Assembly: GCA_951640165.1 (NCBI GenBank) | Contig: OX621257.1 | Span: forward strand, 9,497,201 to 9,561,200 | Length of the DNA: 64,000 bases | Reading direction: 5' to 3' | Origin: Pseudoips prasinana | Taxonomy: Eukaryota; Arthropoda; Insecta; Lepidoptera; Nolidae | In this document: piece by piece, positions 44,962 to 56,689 of the stretch | Layout of the letters: the number at the start of each line of letters is the position of its first letter | Numbering within the stretch: the stretch's first letter is position 1 | Made by a program: the position numbers and the translations under genes | Notes under the pieces: model-generated | Database searches by the model: none | Told to the model about the DNA's origin: nothing | Seen by the model: the letters and a program-made list of their open reading frames with translations, nothing else

Positions 44962-46243
44962 AATACGTCTTTCAGCTCACGTAATAATGATGATGATAAT
45001 GAATGACTATATTAAGTAGCTACGTAATTAATATTATTAAGGCTATTTTTTAAATGGCGTTCCTATGTCTAGTCACTCCTATAGACTGTCATAAAAAGTG
45101 ATGAATATCGTCTTAAAAAATGTAACAAAAAACGTCTATATGTTTGGTGAAAGAAATACGTATGGAAATGGAATAGTAATTTATGAGTTTTTGCTAATGT
45201 ATTGCAAACATTCATGATGGCTCATAAAAAGGTGCTTTCTCTCCTTTTTTACCATAACACTAAAGTTATCGGGTTCAATGTTATTTAACTTTCTCAATGA
45301 CATGTTGACCTGATTTTTTTATAAATAGTTAAACAAGAAAAACTTATAAATTAACATTCGATTCCCACTCGTACTTAATTTTATAAAATTCATTTTAAAG
45401 GTTTCTAGAACTTGGTTGAACATGTTTAAAATTCTAAAGGTTAAAATTAAATCATTGTTAATAATAAAAACTAATATTTAATTTTTTTTTATTGAATACC
45501 CTATGGCATCCCGTGGGGAGAATAGAAGTCGTTACGAGGATATATCACTCAGATAACGGTCAACAACTTCCCTTTGTGTAAGACACTACTACATTCAAGA
45601 AATCTTATTGGTTTTGTGAACGTCATTCGACTGATCTGATGATGGTGATGAAAAGGCATTGCATCTGCGCGAGCGTGACGATAATATTCACGGAGAAGCG
45701 ACAGAGACAGGTAATAATAGGCTAATGAACAAAATTCTTTCTGCTCTGCAACCGCACTTAATAACATTAACAAAATCAGAAGTAATTTCAATAATAATCG
45801 CCTCTTAAAATAGGCATCCATTTCATATGCAACAAACATTAAGTTATAAATATAATTAAATTACATATTATGCGCAGTAAAGCCATTATTCCGTATTTTA
45901 AATTGTAATACCTGAGAAACGCTAATATGTAGTCGGAAATATATTTCTATGAGCGCAGGGAGAGAAAAAATGTATCATTCGTACAGTATGAAGGTCAAAT
46001 GCTCGGGGCAGCCTCTTAACGGCAAATAAAATGGTTATAAATTTAACAATTCAACAAACGAAAAGGCGTGGCTTGTGGAAAGAAATGCAATTGAGCGATT
46101 AATAATAAAATTATTACAATGGAGCCACTTGGTGGTAACATTTATAACAGTTATGTTAAATAAAACATAAAGAAATGACTGTGTTCAAGTCAGTTTCGCT
46201 CTATTACTGTTGAGGTGTAAAGAACACAACACTCCATGGCGAA
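44962..46243. other. no gene recognised
   Basis: AT-rich. The 96-codon minus frame 45549-45839 (Leu-rich start, His run) has no recognised domain. Confidence 0.4.
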
Positions 46244-46341
46244 AAATTTTAAGTTTTTTTTTTTTTTTATTTATTTATTTAAGGAGCTTTTTGTCCACAG
46301 ATATATCAGCTCCGTGAATAAAAATACAATAATATTACATA

Positions 46342-49300
46342 CTAAACTAAACTAAAAAGCATTTGAGCTGCTTCTGAAGTTGGCTCAGCTAGTATACTGA
46401 GACAAATTCCTACATCTAGTTTATTGTAATTAAATTTACGCATAAATAATTGTCGCCGATCTTCGTTGCGCACACAATCCATCAGTAAATGTTGCACATC
46501 CTCAATTACCTCGCATACTTCACAATTAGGAGAATCGACTTTTTTCATTAAATAAGCAAATTTCCTGGATGGATAGTGTCCCGAACGAAGTCTATGTGCC
46601 AACACTATATATGAACGACTCAATCTGCTTGCATCGAACCAAGGCACCCGAGGGGGTTCACATTGTAAAACTTTATACCAAATACCCTTTTCTTTAGAAA
46701 TTTTATCAAAATATTCCTTCCACATTTGGTAAAGTAATCGCTTATATTTATACAGCACCTCTGTATAGTGCGGAGTAATATTAGCGTTGTTACCAACTCC
46801 CGCTGCTTGCCTTGCTAAGTTGTCAACCTCCTCGTTACCCTGCAAGCCTATGTGTGATGGGATCCACTGCAACTTCAGAAACTTTCCCCTTTCTTTAAGT
46901 TCCAAATTTTTTTGGAAAATGGTGTAGGCTGTCGGTACACCTCTGGAACCAGAGGAGCACCGAGCCAAATGTTGAATAGCACTTCTGCTATCCGTGCAAA
47001 TAACCACCCTATCGCATGATAAAGTATTTGCATAAGAGAGAGCTTCTGAAATTGCCAAGAGTTCCAAACTCATAATGGATAGCTCAGACATAATTTTATA
47101 CGACATCTTTTTATTTTGTTTGGGATCATAAAAAGCAGCACCCTGACCGTTAGCGCACTTGGAACCATCTGTATATATTTTATACCAATTATTATATTTC
47201 TTATTTAATTCTTCTAATATATTACATCTTAAAACATTAATCTCGTAATCTCTTTTTGAATTTTGAATACTTTGTAAATACGGTTCAATTATAACATCTA
47301 AATTTATATACGATGTCCAGACTTTTAAGCTAAAATTTTCTAGAGGATATGCTTTATGTATATTATCAGCCTGAATCTCATCATAAGTAGTCATAAGTAA
47401 AGGCTTCTTTTTTCTACTCCAATAGGGATTGTTTTTAAGGTCTCTAAGGTCAGTCAATAAAGATTTAGTAACATGGTCCCATGACACTGATTTCAAACAA
47501 AATTTGTATGCCAGATATTGTCGTCTTAAGTGTAGAGGTACCAAACATAGTTCGCTCTCCATGACGTAAATGGGTGTGCTTTTAATAAATCCGCCAATAA
47601 TTCTTAAACACTGATTTTGTATTTTTTCCAATTTGTACAAGTGCGTATTAGCACTATTATCAAACAAAAATGAACCAAAATCAAGTCTGGACCTAATTAA
47701 AGATATATAGATGGTACGTAGAAATTTAGGATGTATACCCCACCCAGACCCTGACAGAACTTTAAGAAGATTTAAGTATCTCGAAACTTTTCTTGCCATC
47801 TCATTTATATGCTTACTCCATAGGAGAGACTTATCTAACCACATACCCAGGTACTTAATACAATCCGCCGACGATACCGCTTGACCATTGATTTTTAAAT
47901 CTATCTTTATCTTTTTACGTCCTTTACTAAAACTTAGTTTTAGTTGCTGATATATTAAGTCCTAACTTCTGCAGAATCTCAACCATCAGATTTAATGCAG
48001 TCTGAATGTTATGCATACATTTCTGAATGTTTCTATCCCCTAAGTAAAAAACAAAATCGTCAGCATATTGACATATCACTATATTATTATTAATATGTTG
48101 ATATATTTGATGAGTAACTATATTAAATATTAATGACGACATAGGATCTCCTTGTGCGAGCCCCTTATCTGTCCATCTGCAGGTTTCTATCTCACCATTA
48201 TCATCACAAATAATTAAATGTCTCTCAGATAAGAAATACCATAAATACTGGCAAAATGTCTTACCGACTTGTAAATGATCAAGTGTGCTAACGACATTAT
48301 AAATATCTACATTGTTGTATGCGTTTTCAATATCTAGAAAACAGGCAAGTGTGGAGACATTTTTAGTAAAACCTATTTGAATATAGGTGACTAAACGCGC
48401 TAGACTATCAACACAAGATTGACCTCTACGAAAACCTGTTGTGTATGAAGAAAGAATTTGACGGCTTTCGACTAACCATTCTAAACGTTTATTTATCATA
48501 GCATGGAATATTTTACATAAACATGAAATGAGAGATATAGGTCGGAGTTTGGAATCCGGGTTATCAGTTTTGGGTATAGGTATAATCTTAATTTTACGCC
48601 ACTGATTAGGTATATAACTGTAACGAAATATATGATTATATAAATTAAGCAAAAAGGACTTACCAACCGCAGGAATATTATATACCATTGAATAAGTTAT
48701 CTCATCCATACCTGGTGCGGTGTCTTTTTTCTTTAAGCAATGATTTAATTCTTGCAATGTAAAATCTGATTCTAACAACGAATTATGAGACAAAAAGACT
48801 GGAGGCGAGTTTAAAACTGAATCAGGGGCTAAAGATCGTAATAAATGTTCCTTTTGCGTATTAGAGCAAACCTGTTTAGCTTGACGATTACCTTTCATCC
48901 ATCTCATACGCTTCCACATTTCCGATACTGATGTGACTTCATCTATACTACTACAGAATTTCTTCCAATTATCGGACTTATATTTTTGAATCATATTTTG
49001 CGCTTCAGCTACTTTTTGTTCCACTATATTTAGGCTATCTGGATTTGGATTCCGCCTAAATTCTTTTAAAGCTAATCTGCGTTGTGCAATCATCTTGGAT
49101 AAAGTTGGACTCCACCACTTTTTGGGAATAAAATTAGCAAACGGATTTGTACACTGTTTTGTTGTTGGGATGTGCATATCTGCTGATTTATTAAGATTTT
49201 CGATGAAGTAATCATACATAGCTTGCTTGCAGCTTGCGAATTATATATATAAATTTTTTTACTAAACGGTTCAACTAGACATTTGCTATAATTTTCCCAG

Positions 49301-50031
49301 TTGGCAAACTGAAGTTTCCTTTTTTTAATAAACCTTAATTTGTCTGGCCTGTTATCTATAGACATTTTAATAATAAGGTGATCGCTGCCTAAATTTTCTT
49401 GTATTACTTGCCATGTAAAATTGAGAGCTATGTCCGAAGACACAAACGATATGTCAGGGGAAGTTTGTCGGAGTATACCATCAACAAATTTTACTCTTGT
49501 TGGATTTCTATTATTAATTGAAATAAAACCATATTCTAAAGTAGAGTCTCTAAGTTGTACTCCTCGTGTATCATTCTTGTACGACCAATTAGTATGGTGC
49601 CCATTAAAATCACCCCCAATTAAAGTTTTTCGCGAATAAGAAGAAAATATGCTGTCCCAATCTCCCTGACTAGTATGAACTGATGATGGGCAGTATACTG
49701 ATAAAATGTTTTCCAAATTTTTACAACCAATTACTTTAACATGGATAATTTCGATACCTGAATTTCTGACATTTATCGAACAAAGCTGACTTTTAATTGA
49801 CTTATGTATTATAATAGCGACCCCTCCATATGAATCGAATCTGTCCCATCTATATATCTTATAATTAGTTAAATTAATTTCCTGTTCTGAGCCTAACCAT
49901 GTTTCACTAATTATTCCTATTTGAATTTTTTCACAGTTTAAAAAAGCTTCAAATGCCACAAATTTTGGTTTAAGACTTTGAGCGTTCCACTGTATAATGT
50001 TGGTCACATATTTTTTGTTTTCTTTATCCAT
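46342..50031 (-). pseudogene. LINE ORF2 (endonuclease-RT-RNase H), two frameshifts
   Basis: About 1230 residues in three pieces. Piece 1 (50031 to about 49230): APE-type endonuclease that nicks target DNA, with WNAQS, ISETWLG, GGDFNGHHTNW and GSDH catalytic boxes. Piece 2 (from about 49219 to 47927): reverse transcriptase with TAPGMDEITYSM, LRPISLISCLCKIFHAMI, FLDIENAYNNVD (motif A), GLAQGDPMSS and CQYADDFVFY (catalytic YADD). Piece 3 (to 46342): thumb, RNase H with YTDGSKCANGQGAAF, LELLAISEAL, VICTDSRSAIQ and GNEEVDNLAR (D-E-D-D all present), and a terminal CEVCEVIEDVQHLLMDC zinc motif. Frame changes occur in a GCAAGC duplication near 49225 and at a T run near 47930. Each looks like a single-base-scale indel, either real decay or an assembly error; all catalytic residues remain. 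Confidence 0.9.
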
Positions 50032-51529
50032 TACTATAACTAAATATTTTCTTTAGCAGATCTCCTGTTATTAAACTAATTACAAATAATTTACACTCAT
50101 TTAAAATTATATTACATATAGCCATAATCCTATCTGCAAATCTTTCTTCTGAATTTAATATATTTGTTATCTTCTGTAATATTTTTTTAAATTCAAATTT
50201 GTATCTATTTTGTTCACGCAGGTTTTTCTCGTGTTCCTTATTCTCTTCACTTATTTCAGCTACAGGTTCCTCATAATCCATGTCTTGAATATCCTTATTT
50301 TCAGCTGTAAACTCATTTTCTTTAACCTCCTTTTTTCGTTCTTTCCCCTTCCGAAAAATATTTAATGTAACCGAAGACTGTTTAACTGCATTTTGATTTT
50401 TTTTACTGTGTATTTCCGCATTTGTAGAAATTTGTGTGTCGACAATTCTATTTTGCAGTGCATCACTGGTGCTTGGTCCTATTTTTTGTGGCATATTATT
50501 AGCAAGGCTATTGATACAATCATTTTTCACATTTTGGGAATACACTTCCCAAGCTTTTCTAAAAGATAAATTCTTTTCACTCATAATGAGTCTTATTTCT
50601 TTCTCTCTTATGAAAACATGACAATTTTTGTCAATCGCCATATGAGGCCCTTTGCAATTTATACACTTAAATACCTTGACCTCACAAAGTTCGTGATCGT
50701 CGCCACATTTAGGGCAAACTATTTTCTTTGATGGACATAATTTCTTAATATGACCAAATTTCCAACATTTGGTACATTGTGATACTGGAAAAACATATGG
50801 TTGTACCTTAAATCTGCAGTCGTAGCCATATATATATGAGGGTAGCGTCGGACTTTTGAAACCTATTCTTATAGATTCGCTATCTACCCACTTACCTTCT
50901 GAATTTAATCTTTTCAATCTCTTGAAGGATATAATTTCTTCTGTAGATTGTATGGATTCCTTTATATCTGTGTCAGTAAAATCTAAATCGACTCCTCTCA
51001 CTATACCATAACTTATATAATAATCAGTATTTATTGACAACTTCCATCCTAATTCTTGTAACTTAACGCTTTTTAATAATTTCTCTGCATTTTCTTTTTT
51101 TTCTTCTTTAAACTGTACATAAACTTTGTAAGGGTTCTTATATTTAATTCTCCATACATCCTGTATCTTTTCTTCCCTCAATAATCGTGCTAATGCCATT
51201 TGTTTTGGCAATATATCCGTATAAGTAATGCAAATCTCGCAGTACGACGCATTTTTATCACCATCTAAAGAATCGCTCCTTCTCAAAACTTTTGTTTTTT
51301 TGCGAATAACCGTGGTAAAACCGTCTTCACTATCTCTGTTCTCCTCACTACTCCCTTCACTAATTTCACCTCGCTTCCTCTTATCATATACACCCTTTTG
51401 ATTCTTCACTTCAAACTGCATATTATTAGATTCCAATATCGGAATTTCATTTAAATTTCTGGTATCAAAATCACTTCCACCGCTAGACAATATATTCTCC
51501 TCCTCCTCACAATTATTGCCTTCACTCAT
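50024..51529 (-). CDS. LINE ORF1, gag-like nucleic-acid-binding protein
   Basis: 501 residues, intact. ORF1 proteins of I-group LINEs bind the element's RNA and form the ribonucleoprotein that returns to the nucleus. The N-terminal third is acidic/polar with a Lys/Arg-rich patch (RKKTKVLRRSD). The middle (about residues 90-240) resembles an RNA-binding fold. Three zinc knuckles lie at about residues 250-294: CTKCWKFGHIKKLC (classic CX2CX4HX4C), CPKCGDDHELC and CINCKGPHMAIDKNC. The C-terminal part is Lys/Glu-rich. The start ATG at 51529 follows about 110 bases of GC-rich leader. It overlaps ORF2 by 8 bases (ATGGATAA), suggesting coupled re-initiation. Confidence 0.9.
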   Translation of the reverse strand: MSEGNNCEEEENILSSGGSDFDTRNLNEIPILESNNMQFEVKNQKGVYDKRKRGEISEGSSEENRDSEDGFTTVIRKKTKVLRRSDSLDGDKNASYCEICITYTDILPKQMALARLLREEKIQDVWRIKYKNPYKVYVQFKEEKKENAEKLLKSVKLQELGWKLSINTDYYISYGIVRGVDLDFTDTDIKESIQSTEEIISFKRLKRLNSEGKWVDSESIRIGFKSPTLPSYIYGYDCRFKVQPYVFPVSQCTKCWKFGHIKKLCPSKKIVCPKCGDDHELCEVKVFKCINCKGPHMAIDKNCHVFIREKEIRLIMSEKNLSFRKAWEVYSQNVKNDCINSLANNMPQKIGPSTSDALQNRIVDTQISTNAEIHSKKNQNAVKQSSVTLNIFRKGKERKKEVKENEFTAENKDIQDMDYEEPVAEISEENKEHEKNLREQNRYKFEFKKILQKITNILNSEERFADRIMAICNIILNECKLFVISLITGDLLKKIFSYSNG

Positions 51530-51679
51530 ATTTACACATTTGGTATGATACGGGTAGATAATAAAAAAAGAAGAACCGTACGAATATCTTATCGCTGTTA
51601 GACGCGTGCGCTCGGGACGCGGTCTCGCGCGCGGATGAAATTTTAAGTTGTTACATGACTACGTAACTGAATTATGATC

Positions 51680-51910
51680 AATCAATCAATAAAATCATTT
51701 ATTTGCTGAACACAGGTACAGATAAAAGGATGTTATATTAAAATAATAGATTTCATCATCATCATCATATCAGCCGAAAGACGTCCACTGCTGGACAAAG
51801 GCCTCCCCAAGGATCTCCGCAATAGCCGGTCCTGCTCTGCCCGCATCCAGCGGCTTCCCGTGACCCTTGCAAGTTCGTCGGTCCACCCTGTAGGGGCCTG
51901 CCCACGATAC
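51680..51910 (-). pseudogene. LINE tails: short A-rich piece and RTE C-terminus
   Basis: 51680-51745 is a LINE 3' tail ('aaaatcatttatttgctgaacacagg'). 51755-51910 is the reversed RTE 3' end, with 'gccgaaagacgtccactgctggacaaaggcctcccc' and the VAG/AQDR region, near-identical in wording to 17715. Confidence 0.65.
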
Positions 51911-52059
51911 GATCATTATCCCTGCATTATGATTTATTAACACATAAATAAATACAATGATCTATACATACAAATAAATAAAATTGGAGTGTCTGTTTGT
52001 AATATTGAAATAACCGGTTTTTACTACATAAATATGAATATATATACGGCACATACACC

Positions 52060-52279
52060 AAAATAACATTTGTTACAATTTTTGTCTGTCTGTCTGTCTG
52101 TTTGTTCCGGCTAATCTCTGAAATGGCTGGACCGATTTTGACGGGACTTTTATTGGCAGGTAGCTGATATAATAAGGAGTAACTTAGGCTACTTTTATTT
52201 TAGAAAAGGTCTTATATTTTACTAAAAAAAACAAAAAAAAAACTAATTAACACGCGCACGAAGTCGCGGGCACAGCTAG
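52060..52279 (+). mobile_element. Helitron-like element
   Basis: (TGTC)n, then 'ctgaaatggctggaccgattttgacggg' and an end GAAGTCGCGGGCACAG-CTAG followed by T, the same terminus as 3971-5291. Confidence 0.55.
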
Positions 52280-52359
52280 TTTCTAATAATATGCAAATAT
52301 ACCAAAATGATACTCAGATATTTATTTCAAATTTCTTTACGCACGTTTAGCTTTAGCCA

Positions 52360-52870
52360 TTGTTAGCTGCTGAATGCGTGGCAAGAGCGTTACGATCCGG
52401 TGAGGAGAATGGAAGTCGAGAAGGAGTTCTAAGTTAGTGAAGATAGAAAGAGAGAGTGTTACGTTTCGTTTATGAAGGTCTTCTCAGTTAAGTCTGGAAC
52501 AGGTGATAGCATCAAAGCAAAGCGCGACCGTCGTTAGAAATACAAGGTCCGCAATAATAATAATATTGAATTCGTAGCTTAATATAGACAGAACCATTCA
52601 GACAATATGTAGTAAAATATAGAATAAACCATTTCGATTATTAAACTTAAACTTAATCTCTTTGACAATAACTTAATACAAGCTAACTAAATATAATTAT
52701 TATTATAAAACAAATTTTATAAACGTATTACCAATCCGTATACCTAAATATCTATACGATATATCTATACTTAACTATATTAGGTACTATAATATGTTCT
52801 GACTATTTACAACAACTACAAGCGCTTTTTTAAAGTCTACGTGAATAAAAACCATTTTAATTTATTTTAA
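52360..52870 (+). repeat. interspersed repeat family F, longest copy
   Basis: Begins 'agctgctgaatgcgtggcaagagcgttacg', passes 'cgcgaccgtcgttagaaatacaaggtccg' and ends 'cgcttttttaaagtctacgtgaataaaaacc'. Defines the family, about 500 bp, non-coding. Confidence 0.6.
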
Positions 52871-52874
52871 GGCG

Positions 52875-52930
52875 CAAGAGAGAGAGAGAGAGAGAGGCGT
52901 GAGCACATATTTTCTTTCTCTCTTTCTCTC
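52875..52930. repeat. (GA)n/(TC)n microsatellite pair
   Basis: (GA)n at about 52874-52895, then (TC)-rich 'tttctttctctctttctctc'; the two tracts could pair. Confidence 0.7.
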
Positions 52931-53426
52931 ATAACCAATTAAGTTTGAAGTTTTAGTTCAGTTCGTGTTGTCTAAAGCACACTCATTTTATTATATAAAC
53001 CACGTTATAAAAACCAAAACAATATAATAAAAATGTTTTAGTGAAAATAGAGAAATTGCGTTACACACATAAAAAAAGAATATTGACTAGATAACCTCGT
53101 TCTTTTAAAAACGGCAAAAAATATACATAAACCACGCCATAGAGAAATGCTTCCCGAATGCGGGCAGAATTGGCACACTGGATGATAATTATTAGCTGTT
53201 GGCAATAATGTTAGCATTTCAGGAACCAGTAGCTCCTGGTTGCCCCTGCTAAAGTCTTTTTAGTATATTCATAACTGCACCATTCATTACAATCGCAAAA
53301 TAATTATAACGCTGACGAAACAAAAAAATATGTATTATATAATAATATAATATATATTTTTTGCATTAATATAATATTTAAAGCAAAACCGCTCTATTAA
53401 AGTTTGCAACACATTTATAATTCTTA
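52931..53426. other. no gene recognised
   Basis: AT-rich; no domain in any frame. Confidence 0.45.
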
Positions 53427-53429
53427 TAT

Positions 53430-53528
53430 AGGACATTTTGGCATTGGACATCACTAGCCAGAGAAAGAGAAAAGTGGATTCAGTTGATGATGATGCTATA
53501 CAAAGCACAGAAACTGACAATGAAATAA
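53430..53528 (+). other. exon-like open stretch, unassigned
   Basis: After an acceptor-like TTCTTATATAG the sequence reads DILALDITSQRKRKVDSVDD-DAIQSTETDNEITRP then TAA, with AATAAA about 20 bases later. QRKRKV could be a nuclear-localisation patch. No upstream exon was found, so it may be chance or a transposon piece. Confidence 0.2.
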
Positions 53529-53559
53529 CAAGACCCTAACCAATCGTGAAATAAATAAT

Positions 53560-53800
53560 AAATAAATATATAGCCGATAATGACAAGTTGTCAAAGTAAT
53601 TCAATTTGGTTCACGAGATTATCGCAATGTGTGATGTGAACTCAACAATAATTGCCCCGATAGTCGTCTCCATAAACGGTCTTATGGCAAAGAGCCTCGG
53701 CCAACATCTTAAGAGGCTCTCGCTGGATCACTGGGTCAAGGACCGGATACAAAAGGCTGCAATTACCGGAACTGCACGCATCGTGACGATGATAAATATG
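53560..53800 (+). pseudogene. LINE-derived C-terminal fragment
   Basis: Contains HEIIAMCDVNSTIIAPIVVS-INGLMAKSLGQHLKRLSLD, RIQKAAITGTARIV. The 'PIVVSxNGLxxKSL..L..L' pattern followed by 'QKAVIL.TARIVR' is familiar from the end of insect LINE ORFs. A stop lies near the beginning and there is no upstream RT. Confidence 0.55.
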
Positions 53801-53917
53801 ATGAGGATAAATATGTAAAAATATTATTTTAAATAATAATAATGCGGAGGACAAAATAAATCTTATAAATAGGTTAGCAAAGTCTTATCGAGGTAATCCG
53901 CGTATTGCGGGGCACTT

Positions 53918-54028
53918 TAAAAACATTTAATGAACAAAGTACACACAGACTCAGAACAAATATTTAGGGGTCACAAGACATTTTCGATGTAGCAGGGCTT
54001 CTACTTTAACCACTGCACTACACGTCCA
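53918..54028 (-). mobile_element. SINE fragment (family C)
   Basis: 'cacacagactcagaacaaatatttaggggtcac...ttaaccactgcactacacg' is a reversed tRNA-like head and body. Confidence 0.45.
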
Positions 54029-54439
54029 GTTTTTTTAAGAAGGTCACCAAGAATAGAGTTTTTATTGCTAATAATGTTTGAGTAATTTATTAGCATCTGT
54101 TCCTTCTCATTGACTGTCAAGTAATGTTTATTCTTTAATGCGACTTTCTTATGACTTTCACAGCAATGTGTCAAATTTTGTACAAAAAAAATTAAAATGA
54201 TTATGAAATGATAAAACTTTAAATGATTATTGCGAGTATAATTATAGGTCATGTGTTATTTAATAGTTAATATTTTGGAATATCATGGTTATACTATTTA
54301 CTGAGATAATGGATGATTGTAAAATATATATTTCATCCCGTGGGAAGCGTAAGATTCAAGATTCAAATTCATTTATTCCATGAAAATATTACATTTGTGT
54401 GGAATCGTCAATATTTTTTTAACCTACCGTGCAGACTAC
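54029..54439. other. no gene; LINE-tail-like piece
   Basis: 'gattcaagattcaaattcatttattcc' at about 54352-54380 resembles a LINE 3' tail; the rest is AT-rich. Confidence 0.4.
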
Positions 54440-54540
54440 AGTACGTAAGAGTCGTCCTGAGGGAATATTTCCCAGAGTTTGGGCAGCAGCGTATGACCAT
54501 CATACTGCGATCGCCAATCCGTCTGCCAAGCGTGGCAATT
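54440..54540 (+). repeat. LINE-tail-like repeat (family H)
   Basis: 'gcagcgtatgaccatcatactgcgatcgccaatccgtctgccaagcgtggcaattatg', close to 8135-8285. Confidence 0.5.
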
Positions 54541-54708
54541 ATGTCTGTTTGTCCTGAGTCTGGGTGAAATTATCTATGTAAGTATGTATTTACAAAAGAA
54601 AAATAGTACATGTAGTATATCAGTTATCTGGTTTCCATAGTACAAGCTGTGCTTAGTTTGGGATCGGATGGCCGTGTTTAAATAATGTCCTAGGATATTA
54701 TTATATTA
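54541..54708 (+). mobile_element. SINE (family B), 5'-truncated
   Basis: Starts 'tctgtttgtcctgagtctggg', lacks the tRNA-like head, and runs to 'gtcctaggatattattat'. Confidence 0.6.
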
Positions 54709-54800
54709 CATGGCATATCCCTCCAAATGATGGACAAAACGCCGTTGTGGAAATCTTTTGAGAAGGCCGTTTTCTAACAGTGGACGTCATTTTGATGATC
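54709..54800 (+). repeat. RTE LINE 3' tail fragment
   Basis: 'atgatggacaaaacgccgttgtgg' and 'aacagtggacgtcattttgatgatcgg' are the reverse wording of the RTE tails at 17715 and 51755. Confidence 0.45.
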
Positions 54801-55487
54801 GGATGACATGACGATGATACATCGCCTAATTAATATTCGCATAATAAATCATATTTTTAAAAATCGATAACACTTTCTGTTTCTCACACATCAACTCACA
54901 GTAGCATAAAAATCATACTCATTTAAGCCTACTTAATAATCGAAAGTACGCAGTTATCACAGTTTTTGTATACCATTATGAGTTTATCATCCAAATCAAA
55001 AATCATCAATCACGCTTTTCGATCATCGCGTACAAAAACGAGCATGGAGAGATTTCCCTAAAGACACACAATCACATACGCGGAAAAAACGTGACCTTGT
55101 AATTTGACATACTGACTCTTTCATCCATTTTTTGTTTCGCCTTTTTTAGACTACGTTTTTGACTGACTTGCATATTCGAAGTAGTTACACTAACTTTTAA
55201 AAATTAAATTTTTTGCTCATCAACTCGCATGATTTTGAGAGTTTTTGTAGAGCTTGATAAACATAGATGTTGACTTTTACGTTTCAAATCTTGACATACT
55301 TAGTATTAAACTCCGATATCACTTTAAATTTAAACTACTGAAAAGTGAGAGTCCCTGTGGAGAACAATAAAAAAGAATCAGTCAAAGAGCGATTCGGATG
55401 GGTTCTATTAAGACATTTTACCTTTATCGAAATAACTTAGGCGTTCTACAAACAGAGCAACTTTAGTTGACGCGATTGGGCGATTTG
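54801..55487. other. no gene recognised
   Basis: AT-rich, no shared repeat recognised. Confidence 0.5.
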
Positions 55488-55700
55488 GCTGAATGTGTGA
55501 CACAGTGGTTAAGACAGTCACCTCGCCACTTCGTGTCCTGGGTTCGATTCCTGGATAGGACAACTATTTCTGTGACCCAAAAGTAGTTGTTCTGAGGCTG
55601 TATGCTTTAAGCCCGCCAATTATATGTTTGTAGTTCCCCGCGAGGGTTCTTCCAGTCCCCAGGCTTGTACTGAGCAAACAATCTAAATATCATCATCAAT
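55488..55700 (+). mobile_element. tRNA-derived SINE (family C)
   Basis: 'cacagtggttaagacagtcacctcgccac' (A box region) and 'cctgggttcgattcctgg' (B box), then 'gacccaaaagtagttgttctgaggctg' and a tail 'aatatcatcatc'. Best copy of family C. Confidence 0.65.
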
Positions 55701-55884
55701 AGCACCTCTTAGCGTGACTTAGAATTTGAACCCAGTATCTTATTTGTGCTTGAGTATGATAATACTGCACCAACGAGGCAGTTAAAACTAAACGTACCTT
55801 TAATTAGTTTGAAACGCAGTGGACATTTAAACTGAGTACGCAATTTGAATAGGTTTCCGGCCTAGAAAGAATATCAGTGCCACC

Positions 55885-56035
55885 CCATACAATTCCATAG
55901 GTTTCGTAAAAGGCAACTAAGGGATACAGCAGCGCCTTCTTTATACTATAACCACCATCTTACTGCGGTTCGCATACCAAGCGGGGTGACTACAGCAAAT
56001 CCTTCCAAATGTCAACCTTATACAAACCTTATTAT
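55885..56035 (+). repeat. LINE-tail-like repeat (family H)
   Basis: 'gtttcgtaaaaggcaactaagggatacagcagcgccttctt' and 'cgcataccaagcggggtgac'; the second half is shared with 59360-59485. Confidence 0.5.
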
Positions 56036-56166
56036 TATAGCAGACTGTGTGACTAAGAAAAGATTGCTCAAAATCTGCTTGTGATTTGTATCCGTGAATT
56101 TAGCTATACAGGGATTTATTTCCATAGTGCAGACGTAGTATTAAAAAATCAAATACAAACGTATAG

Positions 56167-56301
56167 AAATATTAAGTTTTGTATCGCGTTTCATGATAAG
56201 CCTAATATCATCTACGGCTGCCCTCCTGCTATAGCCCTCCCTATGTCCAGCCGTAGATGATATTAGGCTGATCATGAAACGCGATACAAAACTTAATATT
56301 T
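56167..56301. mobile_element. palindromic MITE (family M4)
   Basis: Arms 'aaatattaagttttgtatcgcgtttcatga' and 'tcatgaaacgcgatacaaaacttaatattt' continue with 'gcctaatatcatctacggctg' and its complement around a 26-base loop. One bulge near the middle. Confidence 0.8.
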
Positions 56302-56689
56302 TTGATTATGAGTTGTTGATGTTCAGATACTAGACAGTGCTTCTTTGTTTAAGCAAAGACAGTTAAAAGCTGCAAATTCCTCACTTCAGTGCTAAAAGTT
56401 TCCGTCAAAGGAAACCTTTCAAGAATGAACACGGATGTACCTAAGGTTTGACGATAACTGGCAAACAGTGCTAATGAATATTTGTCTATAACCGGACTTT
56501 GGTAGTGAAAGTTCTGACACACGTATTTGTAAACAGTTTTGTCTATGAAGTCAGCTAGAGAACTGTTTTGGGGTAAAAGAAACTAATGAAAATGTGAAAT
56601 ACAATGTATAACTATAAATTCTGACGTGAGAGGGCGCTGAACTGTGGAAGAGGATGTAATAACTAATATTACAAAAGATATGCTAACAT

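Larger units (their letters stand above)
46256..51637 (-). mobile_element. full-length I-group LINE (non-LTR retrotransposon)
   Basis: Minus-strand element of about 5.38 kb, flanked by the 12-bp duplication AAATTTTAAGTT (46244-46255 and 51638-51649). It has a GC-rich 5' leader of about 110 bases (51530-51637), ORF1 (gag-like), ORF2 (endonuclease, reverse transcriptase, RNase H), a short 3' UTR and an A-rich tail (T run at 46254-46268, then (ATTT)n). An RNase H domain with an APE-type endonuclease and a CCHC-knuckle ORF1 places it in the I/R1-like group of LINEs; the exact clade is not determinable by eye. Confidence 0.93.
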
